Part shown: piece by piece, positions 53,037-62,618 of the stretch
How the letters are laid out: each line of letters starts with the position of its first letter
How positions within the stretch are numbered: the stretch's first letter is position 1
DNA from: QQVM01 sp964544885
GTDB lineage: Bacteria > Bacteroidota > Bacteroidia > AKYH767-A > 2013-40CM-41-45
Reading direction: 5' to 3'
Length of the DNA stretch: 64,000 nucleotides
Assembly: GCA_964544885.1 (NCBI GenBank)
Contig: CAZJDX010000020.1
Coordinates: 3,154 to 67,153, forward strand
The notes under the pieces: model-generated
Seen by the model: the letters and a program-made list of their open reading frames with translations, nothing else
Told to the model about the DNA's origin: nothing
Database searches by the model: none
Translations under genes and position numbers: made by a program

Positions 53037-54698
53037 TCAATAATGTATGACTTTTCTTAACCAGGTATTTTCTTCTGTCCTGATGTGAAGAAAGTAAAGT
53101 CCCTGGCTGAGCGCGCCTGCAGTATCGAGATTGACTGTATTGACAAATCCCCTCTGCAAGACTTCTGTCCTGGCAGTAACCGGTCTTCCTAATCCATCCA
53201 CCAGTTCGATGTCCATCTTCCGGGATCTTTCGGAAAAGAATCTGATCTCCAGCCGGTCGCTGAAAGGATTGGGGAATACACCCAGGAGTTTATCCCCTTC
53301 AGGGAAATTCAGTTCTATACCACCCAGCAAGAGATGGGCTACCCTGAAGTCAGGAATACCGTAACCCAGTGAATCGCCGGGATTTTGCCAGTAGCTTGCG
53401 CTTTGCTGAATGGCATTGAAGACTTCCATATTGCTTTTGCCCGGATGAGCCTGCCATAGACAGGCAGCAGCGCCCGCCAGGACAGGACATGCGAAAGAAG
53501 TTCCGTTCGCACTGGATATGCCACCACCAATGGAAGCAACTGTTGTTTGCTGCCCTTGAGCAGCCACATTCGGTTTCACATCACCATCGGAAGAAGGGCC
53601 CCAACTGCTGAAGCCGGCCTTGAACCCAAATTCATCCACAGCGCCAACAGCGAGAACGCTGTCAGCATCGGAAGGGGCGCTGATATAATGCCATGGACCG
53701 TTGCCAAGATTACCGGCACTGACCAGCACCAGCATACCTCTGGCTGCGGCCATATCCGCCCCAATACTTGCCGGTGTGGTATTGCCATCCATCTCGGCAT
53801 AGTTATGATCCATCGTCGAGTCATCGAATGTTGAATAGCCGAGTGAAGAGCTGATGATACGCGCTCCCACGCTGTCAGCATATTCAGCGCCGGAGACCCA
53901 ATTGTATTCCTCGATAAGATATTCGGTTGCCGCATCTTCTGTTCTCAGCAGCCAGAATGAAGCAGAAGGTGCAGTTCCTACCAGTTGTCCGGGCAGATTA
54001 CCGGCTATGCATGACAAAACCTGCATACCATGACTGTTATCCTCGTAAACCGAACTTTCATCGTTTACAAAATCCCATGTTCCAAGTATCCTGTTGTTTA
54101 GTCTGATGCTGTCGAATGCTTCGAGCTGATCGACATTATAGAAACCCGCGTCAAGAACGGCAATTGGAATTCCTTCACCGGTAAAACCAAGGTCATGCAG
54201 GTAATCGCCGTTGATCATGTTAATCTGATTGAAGGAGTTTCCATAATCCAGATTTTGCACGCGTAACATGACCGGATTCCGGAAGGGCGGAATATTAGCC
54301 GGATCCTTCTTTGCATCCTTCGGCGCATTGGTTGCTATTCGTTTAATCGACCGGGTGCTTTCTACAAAGGGAAAGGTTCTGATCTGATCATATACCAGCG
54401 AATCGCATTCTATGCTTATTCCATTCAGCCATTTGGAAACATTCAGGATCACCGCTCCGGCCGTCCGTATAGAATCGATATAAGACATGTTCACCGGAAT
54501 ATCTTCGATAGTGACGGGAATGTTTGCGTTTGATCGTCGCTGAATCGCTTCAACAGAGAGGAATGCTGAAGGGTTCGAAACCGAATAGGGACTGTTGTTT
54601 TTATCAGTAAACCGGATGAAGTACCTGGAAGCTTCCGAAAGCTGGAATGCCATCGTGGCGAGCAGGACAATGAACAACCTGGGAATATTCATTTTCAT
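53037..54698 (-). CDS. T9SS-secreted subtilisin-like (S8) serine protease
   Basis: A 553-residue secreted protease. Signal peptide (about 1-23), propeptide-like region (about 25-120), then the catalytic domain with Asp at about 183 (IAVLDAGF), His at about 223 (DNSHGMQVL), oxyanion Asn in SAGNLGNG, and Ser at about 401 (NGTSFACPVLAG). It ends with a T9SS type A sorting domain (VFPNPFSDRLEIRF ... LSQGLYFLHIR). Its start shares one base with the stop of the lipoprotein gene upstream (TAATG), so the two are coupled. Confidence 0.92.
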   Translation of the reverse strand: MKMNIPRLFIVLLATMAFQLSEASRYFIRFTDKNNSPYSVSNPSAFLSVEAIQRRSNANIPVTIEDIPVNMSYIDSIRTAGAVILNVSKWLNGISIECDSLVYDQIRTFPFVESTRSIKRIATNAPKDAKKDPANIPPFRNPVMLRVQNLDYGNSFNQINMINGDYLHDLGFTGEGIPIAVLDAGFYNVDQLEAFDSIRLNNRILGTWDFVNDESSVYEDNSHGMQVLSCIAGNLPGQLVGTAPSASFWLLRTEDAATEYLIEEYNWVSGAEYADSVGARIISSSLGYSTFDDSTMDHNYAEMDGNTTPASIGADMAAARGMLVLVSAGNLGNGPWHYISAPSDADSVLAVGAVDEFGFKAGFSSWGPSSDGDVKPNVAAQGQQTTVASIGGGISSANGTSFACPVLAGAAACLWQAHPGKSNMEVFNAIQQSASYWQNPGDSLGYGIPDFRVAHLLLGGIELNFPEGDKLLGVFPNPFSDRLEIRFFSERSRKMDIELVDGLGRPVTARTEVLQRGFVNTVNLDTAGALSQGLYFLHIRTEENTWLRKVIHY

Positions 54699-55426
54699 TA
54701 TTGTTTATAGGATCTTGCACGAAGTCTGTATTCAAATCCGTTAAGCGTAAGCACTACTCCACCCGGCATGTTCACTGTCATCAGGCTGTCAAGTACTTTA
54801 TGTACCATACCGACATTTTTAGCGTAGACTTCATACTTGCTGATCCTGTTAATGTTGCTGACGAATTCATTTTGCGAAACCTTGACAGAGGAATCGAAGG
54901 AGAGTCCATTTAAGAGGTAGGGCGCGTGAATATTTTCGTATGAATATTCTTCCGGTACAAAATTATTGTAGGCATTCCCATTCCATCTGGTCCGGTTTTC
55001 AATTGGGAAAGAAAGCCGGATGAAGCGTATGTTATCCTCAACCCTTTGAGCGGAGAAATTGTTCAGCCTGGCAGTCCATAAATTCATGAAAGTCCAGGCT
55101 TGTCCGGAATTCTCCCGTCTGTAGCGGCTGATCCTCCAGGCTTTCTGTCCTTCCGCGTCTATGAAGGATGAATCTATCTCTTCGCGAATCTGGAAAGAAT
55201 AGTTCACGATGGCGGTATCGAGATAGAAAATATCATCCGTTTCCAGGTGCACGGTCGAATCAGCGTCATACTCGATCCAGAATCCCTGTTGCAGCGGAAA
55301 ATAGGATGAATAGAGATCGCCTTTACCGGGTAATACTTCATCATCTTTGCAGGACAAGAGGCCCAGCATCAGCCATACAGGAAGAAGCATGAAATGAAGG
55401 CAAGCCTTTGGTATGAATCTATACAT
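54698..55426 (-). CDS. Hypothetical lipoprotein
   Basis: A 242-residue protein with a lipobox (LGLLSC, Cys at about 26) and a beta-rich mature part (YFPLQQGFWIEYDADSTVH). I do not recognise a family. Its start overlaps the end of the AlkB-like gene by 8 bp and its end shares a base with the protease start, so the three genes form a tight operon. It may serve the surface protease or act independently. Confidence 0.7.
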   Translation of the reverse strand: MYRFIPKACLHFMLLPVWLMLGLLSCKDDEVLPGKGDLYSSYFPLQQGFWIEYDADSTVHLETDDIFYLDTAIVNYSFQIREEIDSSFIDAEGQKAWRISRYRRENSGQAWTFMNLWTARLNNFSAQRVEDNIRFIRLSFPIENRTRWNGNAYNNFVPEEYSYENIHAPYLLNGLSFDSSVKVSQNEFVSNINRISKYEVYAKNVGMVHKVLDSLMTVNMPGGVVLTLNGFEYRLRARSYKQ

Positions 55427-56471
55427 AAACTGCCTGGGTTAAGCGTGAATCGTTTCTCCTGTTAAACTCTTCGAGGAGGGGATGAATTTTTCTGTACCAT
55501 AGTGAAGGAAGCATCGCAAGGTAAATACAGGATGCATATCCTGCAGGAAGAACAGGGCTTTCCGGATGTGAATCCAAAATATGATATGGCTTTGATGCAA
55601 AAAAATGATGGTCACTGTGTCTGCTCAGATCAATGAGCAGGAAGCGGCTCAGCACTTTATCACTCTGCCAGCTCAGTTCCACATTTACGCGCTCCTCGCC
55701 TTTTCTTTCAAGTCCGTAATGTTCGATATAATTGGTGTATTCAAGCAAGAAATTTGCAACGAGGAATTGTCCCGCCATGACGAGTGCGGCATGAGCACCG
55801 ATGAACAGATAAAGACTAACAAGAATAAGACCGATAAGCACGATGGAAAGAAAGACATAATTACGTGGATCAAGTGGAAAATATCCCTTCTGTCTGAGCC
55901 TTTCTCTCTCCAGGCCCCAGGCCGATCTGATCTGTCCGCTGACAGAACGAATGAAAAATGAATAGACCGATTCTCCATAACGGGCAGTGGCGGCGTCTTT
56001 AGGTGTTCCCACCCATTTATGATGGACACGAAGGTGCTCAATGTAAAAGTAGATATTTCCCGCGCTGAGAAGCAGTATCTTGCCCGCGATCTGCCAGACG
56101 GCGGCTTTCCGGTGAATCAATTCATGTGCGACAATAATGGAGGACGATCCTGAATGCACCCCTGTAGACAAGGCTGCGAAGGCAAGTTGCCAACCGGTAA
56201 TACGGTCATGATATATGCTCAAGAAGAGCGCTGACAGAACCAGAAACTGCATGAGGAAATGTGCATAGAGAATCAGATCCGGAAGTATTCCATTCTTTTC
56301 ATGCTTATTGCTTTTGTCTTCTGGCAGGAAGAACTCGAGTGCGGCCAGGATAACAAGTGAAAAAATAAAATTGGAAAGCACCCACCAGCCTCCGAGGCTG
56401 TTACCGACTAAGGTAATGATCCCGGGGCTGAGACTCCACAGATACTTTATATTCCGTCTATAAGACAACAT
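55419..56471 (-). CDS. AlkB-type membrane di-iron hydroxylase (alkane monooxygenase family)
   Basis: A 350-residue integral-membrane non-haem di-iron oxygenase. The His clusters are plain: HELIHR, HLRVHHKWVGT, NYIEHYG and HSDHHFFASKPY, as in alkane 1-monooxygenases and related fatty-acid or xylene hydroxylases. Five to six membrane helices are seen. The substrate is unknown. I start at ATG 56471 since a -7 box lies at 56490-56497; the frame stays open to an ATG at 56522. It heads the operon with the lipoprotein and subtilase. The 280 bp upstream (to 56803) hold nothing else I can support. Confidence 0.88.
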   Translation of the reverse strand: MLSYRRNIKYLWSLSPGIITLVGNSLGGWWVLSNFIFSLVILAALEFFLPEDKSNKHEKNGILPDLILYAHFLMQFLVLSALFLSIYHDRITGWQLAFAALSTGVHSGSSSIIVAHELIHRKAAVWQIAGKILLLSAGNIYFYIEHLRVHHKWVGTPKDAATARYGESVYSFFIRSVSGQIRSAWGLERERLRQKGYFPLDPRNYVFLSIVLIGLILVSLYLFIGAHAALVMAGQFLVANFLLEYTNYIEHYGLERKGEERVNVELSWQSDKVLSRFLLIDLSRHSDHHFFASKPYHILDSHPESPVLPAGYASCIYLAMLPSLWYRKIHPLLEEFNRRNDSRLTQAVYV

Positions 56472-56489
56472 TGAAAGCCTTCTTCTATA

Positions 56490-56497
56490 CAAATTTA
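56490..56497 (-). promoter_or_regulatory. -7 box for the AlkB-like operon
   Basis: The minus strand reads TAAATTTG, an exact TAnnTTTG match, 18 bases before the ATG at 56471. It is inside the longer open frame starting at 56522, so it supports the shorter protein. Confidence 0.5.
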
Positions 56498-56802
56498 ATG
56501 AATAGAAGGGCGAAAATGACATGATCCTGTAAAGAATATAACAGAATAGACAATTGAATTCTTACCCAAGCGACTCTTCCTCTCCTATCCGGTACAAAAA
56601 GCGGACAGCCTGTGAGAACCTGTGATCAATTGAAAGGATACTTCAAAAGGAATCATGGATTGAAAGAATGACCAGAGTGATTGGAAATCGCCGGTACCGG
56701 CATGTACCCCATCGGTAAATTCAGCAGGAGAGAATTAAACAGGAATGAATGCGTTTATAGCTTTGAATTTTCTTTGGTACATTAGCGCACAAAACAGATT
56801 TC

Positions 56803-57441
56803 ATGCGGCGTTTATTCATCATCCTGATCTTCACTCTACTATCTGCGGTTGCTGTCAGTGCGCAAGACCGCGACATAAACAGAACCGGACTTGTACAGTT
56901 CAGCGGTGTTGTGGTGACAGGTGACAGCCTGCTACCCATACCTTTCACCAGTATCTTGATCAGGAATACCTTCCGGGGTACCATCAGCGATTACTACGGT
57001 TTCTTTTCTTTTGTTGCCAAGATGGGTGACACCATTGAGTTCTCCGCGCTGGGATATAAGCGGGCCAGCTTCGTAATACCCGATACCATCAGTGATCATC
57101 GTTGCTCGCTGATACAACTGATGTTCAAGGATACCATCCTGTTAAAGGAAGTAGTAATCTTTCCCTGGCCAACCAAAGAACAATTCAAGGAAGCTTTTCT
57201 TCAACTCAGAATTCCGGCAGACGACATCACCAGGGCGCAACGCAACCTGGACGCAGACCAGCTTTTTATGCTTGGAGGCATGATGCCAATGGATGGCAGT
57301 ATGAATTTCAAGTATCAGATGGAGCAGCAGAGTTCACGGCTTTATTATTCCGGACAACTGCCTCCAAATAATTTATTGAATCCGATTGCCTGGTCAAAAT
57401 TCATCCAGATGTGGCAACAAGGCGAGTTCAAAAAGAAATAA
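56803..57441 (+). CDS. Exported carboxypeptidase-regulatory-like domain protein
   Basis: A 212-residue exported protein: signal peptide (about 1-20, VSAQ), then a carboxypeptidase-regulatory-like domain (about 32-110, TSILIRNTFRGTISDYYGFF and EFSALGYKRASFVIP). The C-terminal 90 residues are helical (TKEQFKEAFLQLRIPADD) with no recognised motif. Such domains usually sit at the front of TonB receptors; here it is a separate protein 21 bp before a full receptor gene that has its own such domain. Confidence 0.78.
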   Translation: MRRLFIILIFTLLSAVAVSAQDRDINRTGLVQFSGVVVTGDSLLPIPFTSILIRNTFRGTISDYYGFFSFVAKMGDTIEFSALGYKRASFVIPDTISDHRCSLIQLMFKDTILLKEVVIFPWPTKEQFKEAFLQLRIPADDITRAQRNLDADQLFMLGGMMPMDGSMNFKYQMEQQSSRLYYSGQLPPNNLLNPIAWSKFIQMWQQGEFKKK

Positions 57442-57462
57442 AAAACTATCCGATTTTTTTCC

Positions 57463-59934
57463 ATGATTCGCTTTCTCAACAGCAAGTTTAAACCTCTTCT
57501 GAGCGCGGCGGTAACATTCCTGCTCATTCAGCAAGGCTTTGCGCAAGAGGCACTGGTCTCCGGCAATGTACGTGACGCGGCAAACAAACCACTCTATGGA
57601 GTAAGCGTTGCTGTCTTCGGAAGACCCTTTGGCACCAGTACGGATGAGAAAGGGAATTATAAATTATCCGTTCCTGCCAATGAGGATCTGAAGATCTATT
57701 TCACCTATACAGGCATGCAAAACGATTCCGGAATGGTCAGGCTTGCTCCCGGTGAATCGCGCGAGATCAATAAAAAACTCAAAAGCCGGGTTGTTGAGTT
57801 CAGCGATGTGATCATCGAAGAGCAATCCCTGAAAAGGATCAATATCACACCCATCAATCCAAAGATAGTATCGGTTATACCTACTCCCAATCAAAGTGTG
57901 GAAGATCTCCTAAAGACTTTGCCGGGTGTCGCTTCATCCAATGAGCTGAGTTCTTCCTATTCAGTGAGAGGTGGAAATTATGATGAGAACCTTGTTTACA
58001 TCAACGACTTTGAAGTGTACAGACCGCTGCTGGTGCGTTCTGGCCAGCAGGAAGGACTGAGTGTTATCAATCCCGATATGGTTGAGAGTATATCTTTTTC
58101 CGCGGGAGGTTTTGAAGCAAAGTATGGTGACAAGCTGAGCTCCGTACTGGATATACAGTACAGGAAACCAAAAAAATTCGGCGGCTCGGTCAGTGCCAGT
58201 CTGCTCGGGGCGTCCCTCACGCTGGAAAACAGGAGTAAAAATAAAAAGTGGTACTGGATGACCGGGATCAGGCAAAAGTCTAACCAATATCTGTTAAATA
58301 CTTTTGATACCAAGGGCGAATACAAACCCTCCTTTACCGACTTACAGTTTCTCACCGGTTATCATTTCAGTGACAAGTTCAGTCTTGAAGCATTCGGTAA
58401 TTACGCGAGAAACCGGTATAACCTTGTTCCCGAAACCCGTGAGACCAATTTCGGTACCATCAGTGATGCCAAAAGATTCACCGTCTATTTCGAAGGCCAG
58501 GAGATTGACCGGTATCAGACCATTACCGGCTCACTGGCGGGAACTTATCAGCCAAACGAAAAGCTGAAACTGAAACTGATCAGCTCCGGATACAATACGC
58601 AGGAGGAAGAAAACTTCGACATTCTGGGACAGTATTTTCTGGATCAGCTGGAGAATGATTTTGGTGAGGATGATTTTGGAGATGTGGCTTTCAACCTGGG
58701 TGTGGGATCTTTCCTTAATCATGCCAGGAATGAACTCAAGGCCTATGTTTACGCTATGGAACACAAAGGCGAACTGATCAATGAAAGTTCGGTCTGGTTA
58801 TGGGGAGCCAGGTATCAGATGGAGGAGATTGATGACAAACTCCATGAATGGTACTATAATGATTCGGCGGGCTTTTCGGTACCCACACCCCGCGACAGTA
58901 TGGATCCGCAGATTACCTTGAATGATGTCGTCATCTCGAAGACAAAATTAAATAGTACAAGGCTGAGCGCTTATATTCAGAATATCTGGCAGATCAGCGA
59001 TACGAACAGACTTATCCTGAGCAGCGGGATACGGGCAAACTACTGGGACCTGAATGAGGAACTGGTGATCAGCCCGAGGATCTCGCTCACCTATAAACCC
59101 CGGTGGAAAAACATCATGAGTTTCAGGCTGGCGGCGGGATATTATTACCAGCCTCCCTTCTACCGTGAACTCAGGGATCTGGACGGAAGAATTTACAGCG
59201 AGACCAAAGCCCAGCAGTCCGTACACGTAGTGGCCGGCAGCGACTACACTTTTCTCGCTCTCGGAAGAGAGTTCAGGCTTACCACAGAAGTGTATTATAA
59301 AATCCTGAACAATCTCATTCCTTATAAGATAGACAACCTGCGGATCCGTTATCTCCCGTCCTATTCATCAAAGGGTTATGCCAGAGGTTTAGACTTCAGG
59401 TTATTCGGTGAAGTGGTACCCGGCGTAGAGTCCTGGGCAAGTCTTTCTTTTCTACAGACTGAAGAGGACATAGAAGGAGACTTCTATTATAATGATGACA
59501 GTGTGAAGATCGAACCGGGGTACATACCCCGTCCGGCGGATCAACGTGTAAGTTTCGGATTATTTTTTCAGGATTATCTGCCAAAGTTCCCCAGCTATAA
59601 GATGCAGCTGAGCCTGCACTTCGGTACCGCACTGCCTTTCGGTCCACCCGGTAAAGAGCGATACAATGATATCCTGAGGACACCTACGTATCGAAGAGTT
59701 GATATCGGATTTTCAAAACAAGTGATCGCTGAAGACATGCCTCTGAAGAAGCGAAGCGGACTTTCAAAACATATTCAATCGCTTTGGATTGGACTAGAGG
59801 TATTCAATCTGCTGCAGGTAAGTAATGTAGCGAGTTATACCTGGATAACCGATGTGAGTAATGCCAACCGTTATGCCGTACCGAATTACCTGACAGGGCG
59901 CCAGCTCAATGTAAGGGTAAATCTGAAATTTTAA
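57463..59934 (+). CDS. TonB-dependent receptor with carboxypeptidase-regulatory N-domain
   Basis: An 823-residue outer-membrane receptor: signal peptide (about 1-28, GFAQ), regulatory-like domain (about 32-105, GTSTDEKGNYKLSVPA), plug (about 130-240, PNQSVEDLLKTLPGVASS, SYSVRGGNYDENLVYINDFE and FEAKYGDKLSSVLDI) and barrel ending LNVRVNLKF. It is the middle gene of 56803-60341. Substrate is unknown; no SusD or DUF4249 partner is adjacent. Confidence 0.92.
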   Translation: MIRFLNSKFKPLLSAAVTFLLIQQGFAQEALVSGNVRDAANKPLYGVSVAVFGRPFGTSTDEKGNYKLSVPANEDLKIYFTYTGMQNDSGMVRLAPGESREINKKLKSRVVEFSDVIIEEQSLKRINITPINPKIVSVIPTPNQSVEDLLKTLPGVASSNELSSSYSVRGGNYDENLVYINDFEVYRPLLVRSGQQEGLSVINPDMVESISFSAGGFEAKYGDKLSSVLDIQYRKPKKFGGSVSASLLGASLTLENRSKNKKWYWMTGIRQKSNQYLLNTFDTKGEYKPSFTDLQFLTGYHFSDKFSLEAFGNYARNRYNLVPETRETNFGTISDAKRFTVYFEGQEIDRYQTITGSLAGTYQPNEKLKLKLISSGYNTQEEENFDILGQYFLDQLENDFGEDDFGDVAFNLGVGSFLNHARNELKAYVYAMEHKGELINESSVWLWGARYQMEEIDDKLHEWYYNDSAGFSVPTPRDSMDPQITLNDVVISKTKLNSTRLSAYIQNIWQISDTNRLILSSGIRANYWDLNEELVISPRISLTYKPRWKNIMSFRLAAGYYYQPPFYRELRDLDGRIYSETKAQQSVHVVAGSDYTFLALGREFRLTTEVYYKILNNLIPYKIDNLRIRYLPSYSSKGYARGLDFRLFGEVVPGVESWASLSFLQTEEDIEGDFYYNDDSVKIEPGYIPRPADQRVSFGLFFQDYLPKFPSYKMQLSLHFGTALPFGPPGKERYNDILRTPTYRRVDIGFSKQVIAEDMPLKKRSGLSKHIQSLWIGLEVFNLLQVSNVASYTWITDVSNANRYAVPNYLTGRQLNVRVNLKF

Positions 59935-59945
59935 AGAGGAGATAA

Positions 59946-60341
59946 ATGAAGAGGATGTTGATATTTACTTTTCTGCTTTATCTGTGGATTCCGAATGCAT
60001 CCGCGCAAAAGCTGATCTTCTGCGAGAATGTTGACATCAGCGGAAAGGTAAGCGGGGCCAGCGATGTATTTACCATTGGTAATTCAGGAGGGTATTTTCA
60101 ACTGATGGTCAGTATGCCCGGCGAGATCGGATCAAGACACGTGTTGTTTGATGTTTACCGGGTTGATCCGGCTACCCAAAAGGAAGTTTTTGAAAATTCG
60201 ATCCGCGTTCCGGTTGATCCGGCCTGGACATGGTTCAAGAAGGAAGTTACATTTTACAAGCAAGGCGATTATGTGGTGTACGTCTACAATGACAAGGACC
60301 AGCTCATCAGCGCCGGCAAGGTAAAGATCCTCATCGAGTAA
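59946..60341 (+). CDS. Small exported protein, unknown function
   Basis: A 131-residue protein with a signal peptide (about 1-20, SASAQ-like ASAQ) and a beta-rich mature part (FTIGNSGGYFQLMVSMPGE, DVYRVDPATQKEVFENSI). I do not recognise it. It follows the receptor by 11 bp and has a Shine-Dalgarno-like GAGGAG (59936-59941), rare in this window, 4 bases before the ATG, which may help translate it strongly. It may be a periplasmic partner of the receptor. Confidence 0.7.
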   Translation: MKRMLIFTFLLYLWIPNASAQKLIFCENVDISGKVSGASDVFTIGNSGGYFQLMVSMPGEIGSRHVLFDVYRVDPATQKEVFENSIRVPVDPAWTWFKKEVTFYKQGDYVVYVYNDKDQLISAGKVKILIE

Positions 60342-60350
60342 AAAGCATGA

Positions 60351-61160
60351 TCAGGATTTAAAGGGAGAATCCGGTTCCTTGGCCATATGATCATAGACCA
60401 TTTTATCCATCATCGAGGGAAAAAATTTATTCAGCCATACAGTTAGTTTTCCTTCCTTAGTCAGCACCAGGTCGCGTTTACGTCTTATTACCGCCTTATA
60501 AATTTTCAGCGCCACTTCTTCCGCTGACATCATTCTGCTTTCATCGCGCGGAGATTCACCCTGGGCGGAACCATCGCCGGTAAGCGACCTGGTTCGTATT
60601 TCAGAAGCAGTAAATCCAGGGCAGGCGATCAGTACATGCAATCCATTTTTCAGATTTTCCGTACGGATGGTTTCGAGAAAACCTTCCAGCGCGAACTTGG
60701 ATGCCGAATAAGCGCTACGACCCGGCAATCCCTTTTTACCGGCGATGGACGAAATGCCTATGACACTTCCTTTTGACTTAAGCAGGTTCGGTAAGGCATA
60801 TTTTGTCATATAGACGGCGCCCCAGAAATTAACATTCATGACCTGATGCAATACTTTCAGATCAACTGTTTCGAAAAGCGCCCGCATGGAGATACCCGCG
60901 TTATTGACAAGCACATCGATTCTGCCGAAATGCTCCATGCAATTATTCACGAGACTCCTGCAATCTTCCTCCCTGCTCACATCCGACTGAACAACCAGCA
61001 CCTGCGCGCCGGTTTTTCTCAGGTTCTCCGCATGCTGCTCCAACAGTTCCTTTCTCCTGCCGGAGATTACCAGCCTGGCGCCGTTTCCGGCGAACACCTC
61101 TGCCAGCGCTTTCCCAATGCCGCTTCCTGCACCTGTGATGATAACAACTTTATCCTTCAT
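60351..61160 (-). CDS. SDR-family oxidoreductase
   Basis: A 269-residue classical short-chain dehydrogenase/reductase: the cofactor loop VIITGAGSGIGKALAEVFA, the NNAGIS motif, and catalytic Ser, Tyr and Lys (SSIAGKKGLPGRSAYSASK). The C-terminal part is basic and hydrophobic (RKRDLVLTKEGKLTVWLNKF). The substrate is unknown. I start at the ATG at 61160; a TTG three codons earlier is unlikely. Confidence 0.9.
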   Translation of the reverse strand: MKDKVVIITGAGSGIGKALAEVFAGNGARLVISGRRKELLEQHAENLRKTGAQVLVVQSDVSREEDCRSLVNNCMEHFGRIDVLVNNAGISMRALFETVDLKVLHQVMNVNFWGAVYMTKYALPNLLKSKGSVIGISSIAGKKGLPGRSAYSASKFALEGFLETIRTENLKNGLHVLIACPGFTASEIRTRSLTGDGSAQGESPRDESRMMSAEEVALKIYKAVIRRKRDLVLTKEGKLTVWLNKFFPSMMDKMVYDHMAKEPDSPFKS

Positions 61161-61208
61161 GAAAAGCAATATTGAGAAGTAACTTTGAACAGATTTTTTT
61201 CAGGCACA

Positions 61209-62618
61209 TCAGGCAGGATCGGCAAAGATTTTTCCGGGATTGAGAATTCCATTCGGGTCGAAAAGGTCTTTAATGCCTTTCATCACTTTCATCTGCGCAT
61301 CATTGAAGGCGATACCCAGATATTGTTTCTGAACATAACCAATGCCATGCTCTCCCGAAATCGTTCCACCCAAGGAAACACATAACTGAAATATCTCCCG
61401 GATTCCCAATGGCACCTTGTTATTCCAGTCTTCATCACTGATTTCTTCCTTGATAATATTCACGTGCAGGTTACCATCCCCTGCATGACCATAGCAAACG
61501 CTTCTGAAACCATACTTTTTACCGATCTCCTTAACACCCTTGAGCAGTGTTGGCAATTCCGCTCGCGGCACTACCGTATCTTCTTCCTTATAGATAGAAT
61601 GCGACTTGACCGCTTCTCCCGCTGATCTTCTGGCCTTCCAGAGATCGGCTTTCTGTTGGGCGGATTCGGCGAAGAACACTTCTTCAGCATCAAATTCTTC
61701 CATGATCGCGCTGATCTTTTCACATTCTTTCATCAACACATCCTTGTCCATCCCGTCCACTTCAATAAGGAGATGAGCCTGAACCGAGTCCTTAAGCGGT
61801 ATTCTGATTTCCGTATGTCTCATCACAAATTCAATACAATCCCTTTCCATGAATTCAAGCGCTGACGGAGTAATACCAGCACGGAAGATGGCGCTTACCG
61901 CTTCACAGGCTTTTGATGCATCATTAAAAGGAACGAGCAAGAGCAGCGTTTCCAGGGGCAAGGGAATCAGCCGAAAGACAATCCTGGTGATGATGCCCAA
62001 TGTACCTTCGCTTCCTATCATCAACTGGGTAAGATTATATCCGGTCGAGTTTTTCAGGACATTGGCTCCGGTCCAGATGATCTCGCCTGTCGGAAGGACA
62101 AGCTCGCAATTCAACACATAATCTTTGGTGACACCGTATTTAACCGCCTTGGGTCCACCCGCGCATTCGGCAAGGTTTCCACCGAGAAAGCAACTTCCTT
62201 TACTGGCGGGATCCGGCGGATAGAAAAGTCCTTTTTCCATCACCGCTTCCTGAAAAACCTGGTTGATTACTCCGGGTTCGACTGTTGCCTGTAAATTCTT
62301 TTCATCAATTTCCAGAATGGAATTGAAGCGCTCCATGCTGATTACTATGCCGCCATGAACAGGAAGAGCTCCACCACTCAGTCCGGTACCGGCGCCACGC
62401 GGCGTAGCAGGAATTCTGTACTGATTACAAAATTTCAGAATTGCTGATATCTCTGCGGCCGTACGCGGTTTTACAACCACATCTGGCATGAAGCGCAGGT
62501 CTTCGGTATAATCATGCGAATTAACCTGAAGTATCTCCTGCTGGGTAAAGACATAATCCCTGCCTGTGATAGAAGAAAGAATTCCGATATGTTCAGGCTT
62601 AATTTTTTCGTATCGCAC
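61209..62618 (-). CDS. FAD-linked oxidase (GlcD / D-lactate dehydrogenase-like)
   Basis: A 469-residue flavoprotein of the PCMH/FAD-oxidase C family. It shows VKPRTAAEISAILKFCNQYR, the FAD-site RGAGTGLSGGALPVHGG, PPDPASKGSCFLGGNLAECA, GSEGTLGIITRIVFRLIPLP and the late SVCYGHAGDGNLHVNII and GGTISGEHGIGYVQKQY. It oxidises glycolate, D-lactate or a related 2-hydroxy acid. Start choice: the GTG at 62618 gives VRYEKIKPEHIG, as usual in the family; the frame stays open upstream into the next gene. It overlaps the 62599-63978 gene by 20 bp. Confidence 0.9.
   Translation of the reverse strand: MRYEKIKPEHIGILSSITGRDYVFTQQEILQVNSHDYTEDLRFMPDVVVKPRTAAEISAILKFCNQYRIPATPRGAGTGLSGGALPVHGGIVISMERFNSILEIDEKNLQATVEPGVINQVFQEAVMEKGLFYPPDPASKGSCFLGGNLAECAGGPKAVKYGVTKDYVLNCELVLPTGEIIWTGANVLKNSTGYNLTQLMIGSEGTLGIITRIVFRLIPLPLETLLLLVPFNDASKACEAVSAIFRAGITPSALEFMERDCIEFVMRHTEIRIPLKDSVQAHLLIEVDGMDKDVLMKECEKISAIMEEFDAEEVFFAESAQQKADLWKARRSAGEAVKSHSIYKEEDTVVPRAELPTLLKGVKEIGKKYGFRSVCYGHAGDGNLHVNIIKEEISDEDWNNKVPLGIREIFQLCVSLGGTISGEHGIGYVQKQYLGIAFNDAQMKVMKGIKDLFDPNGILNPGKIFADPA

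Noticed and set aside
61177..61184. TAACTTTG on the plus strand
   Set aside because: It matches the -7 consensus but points towards no plus-strand gene.
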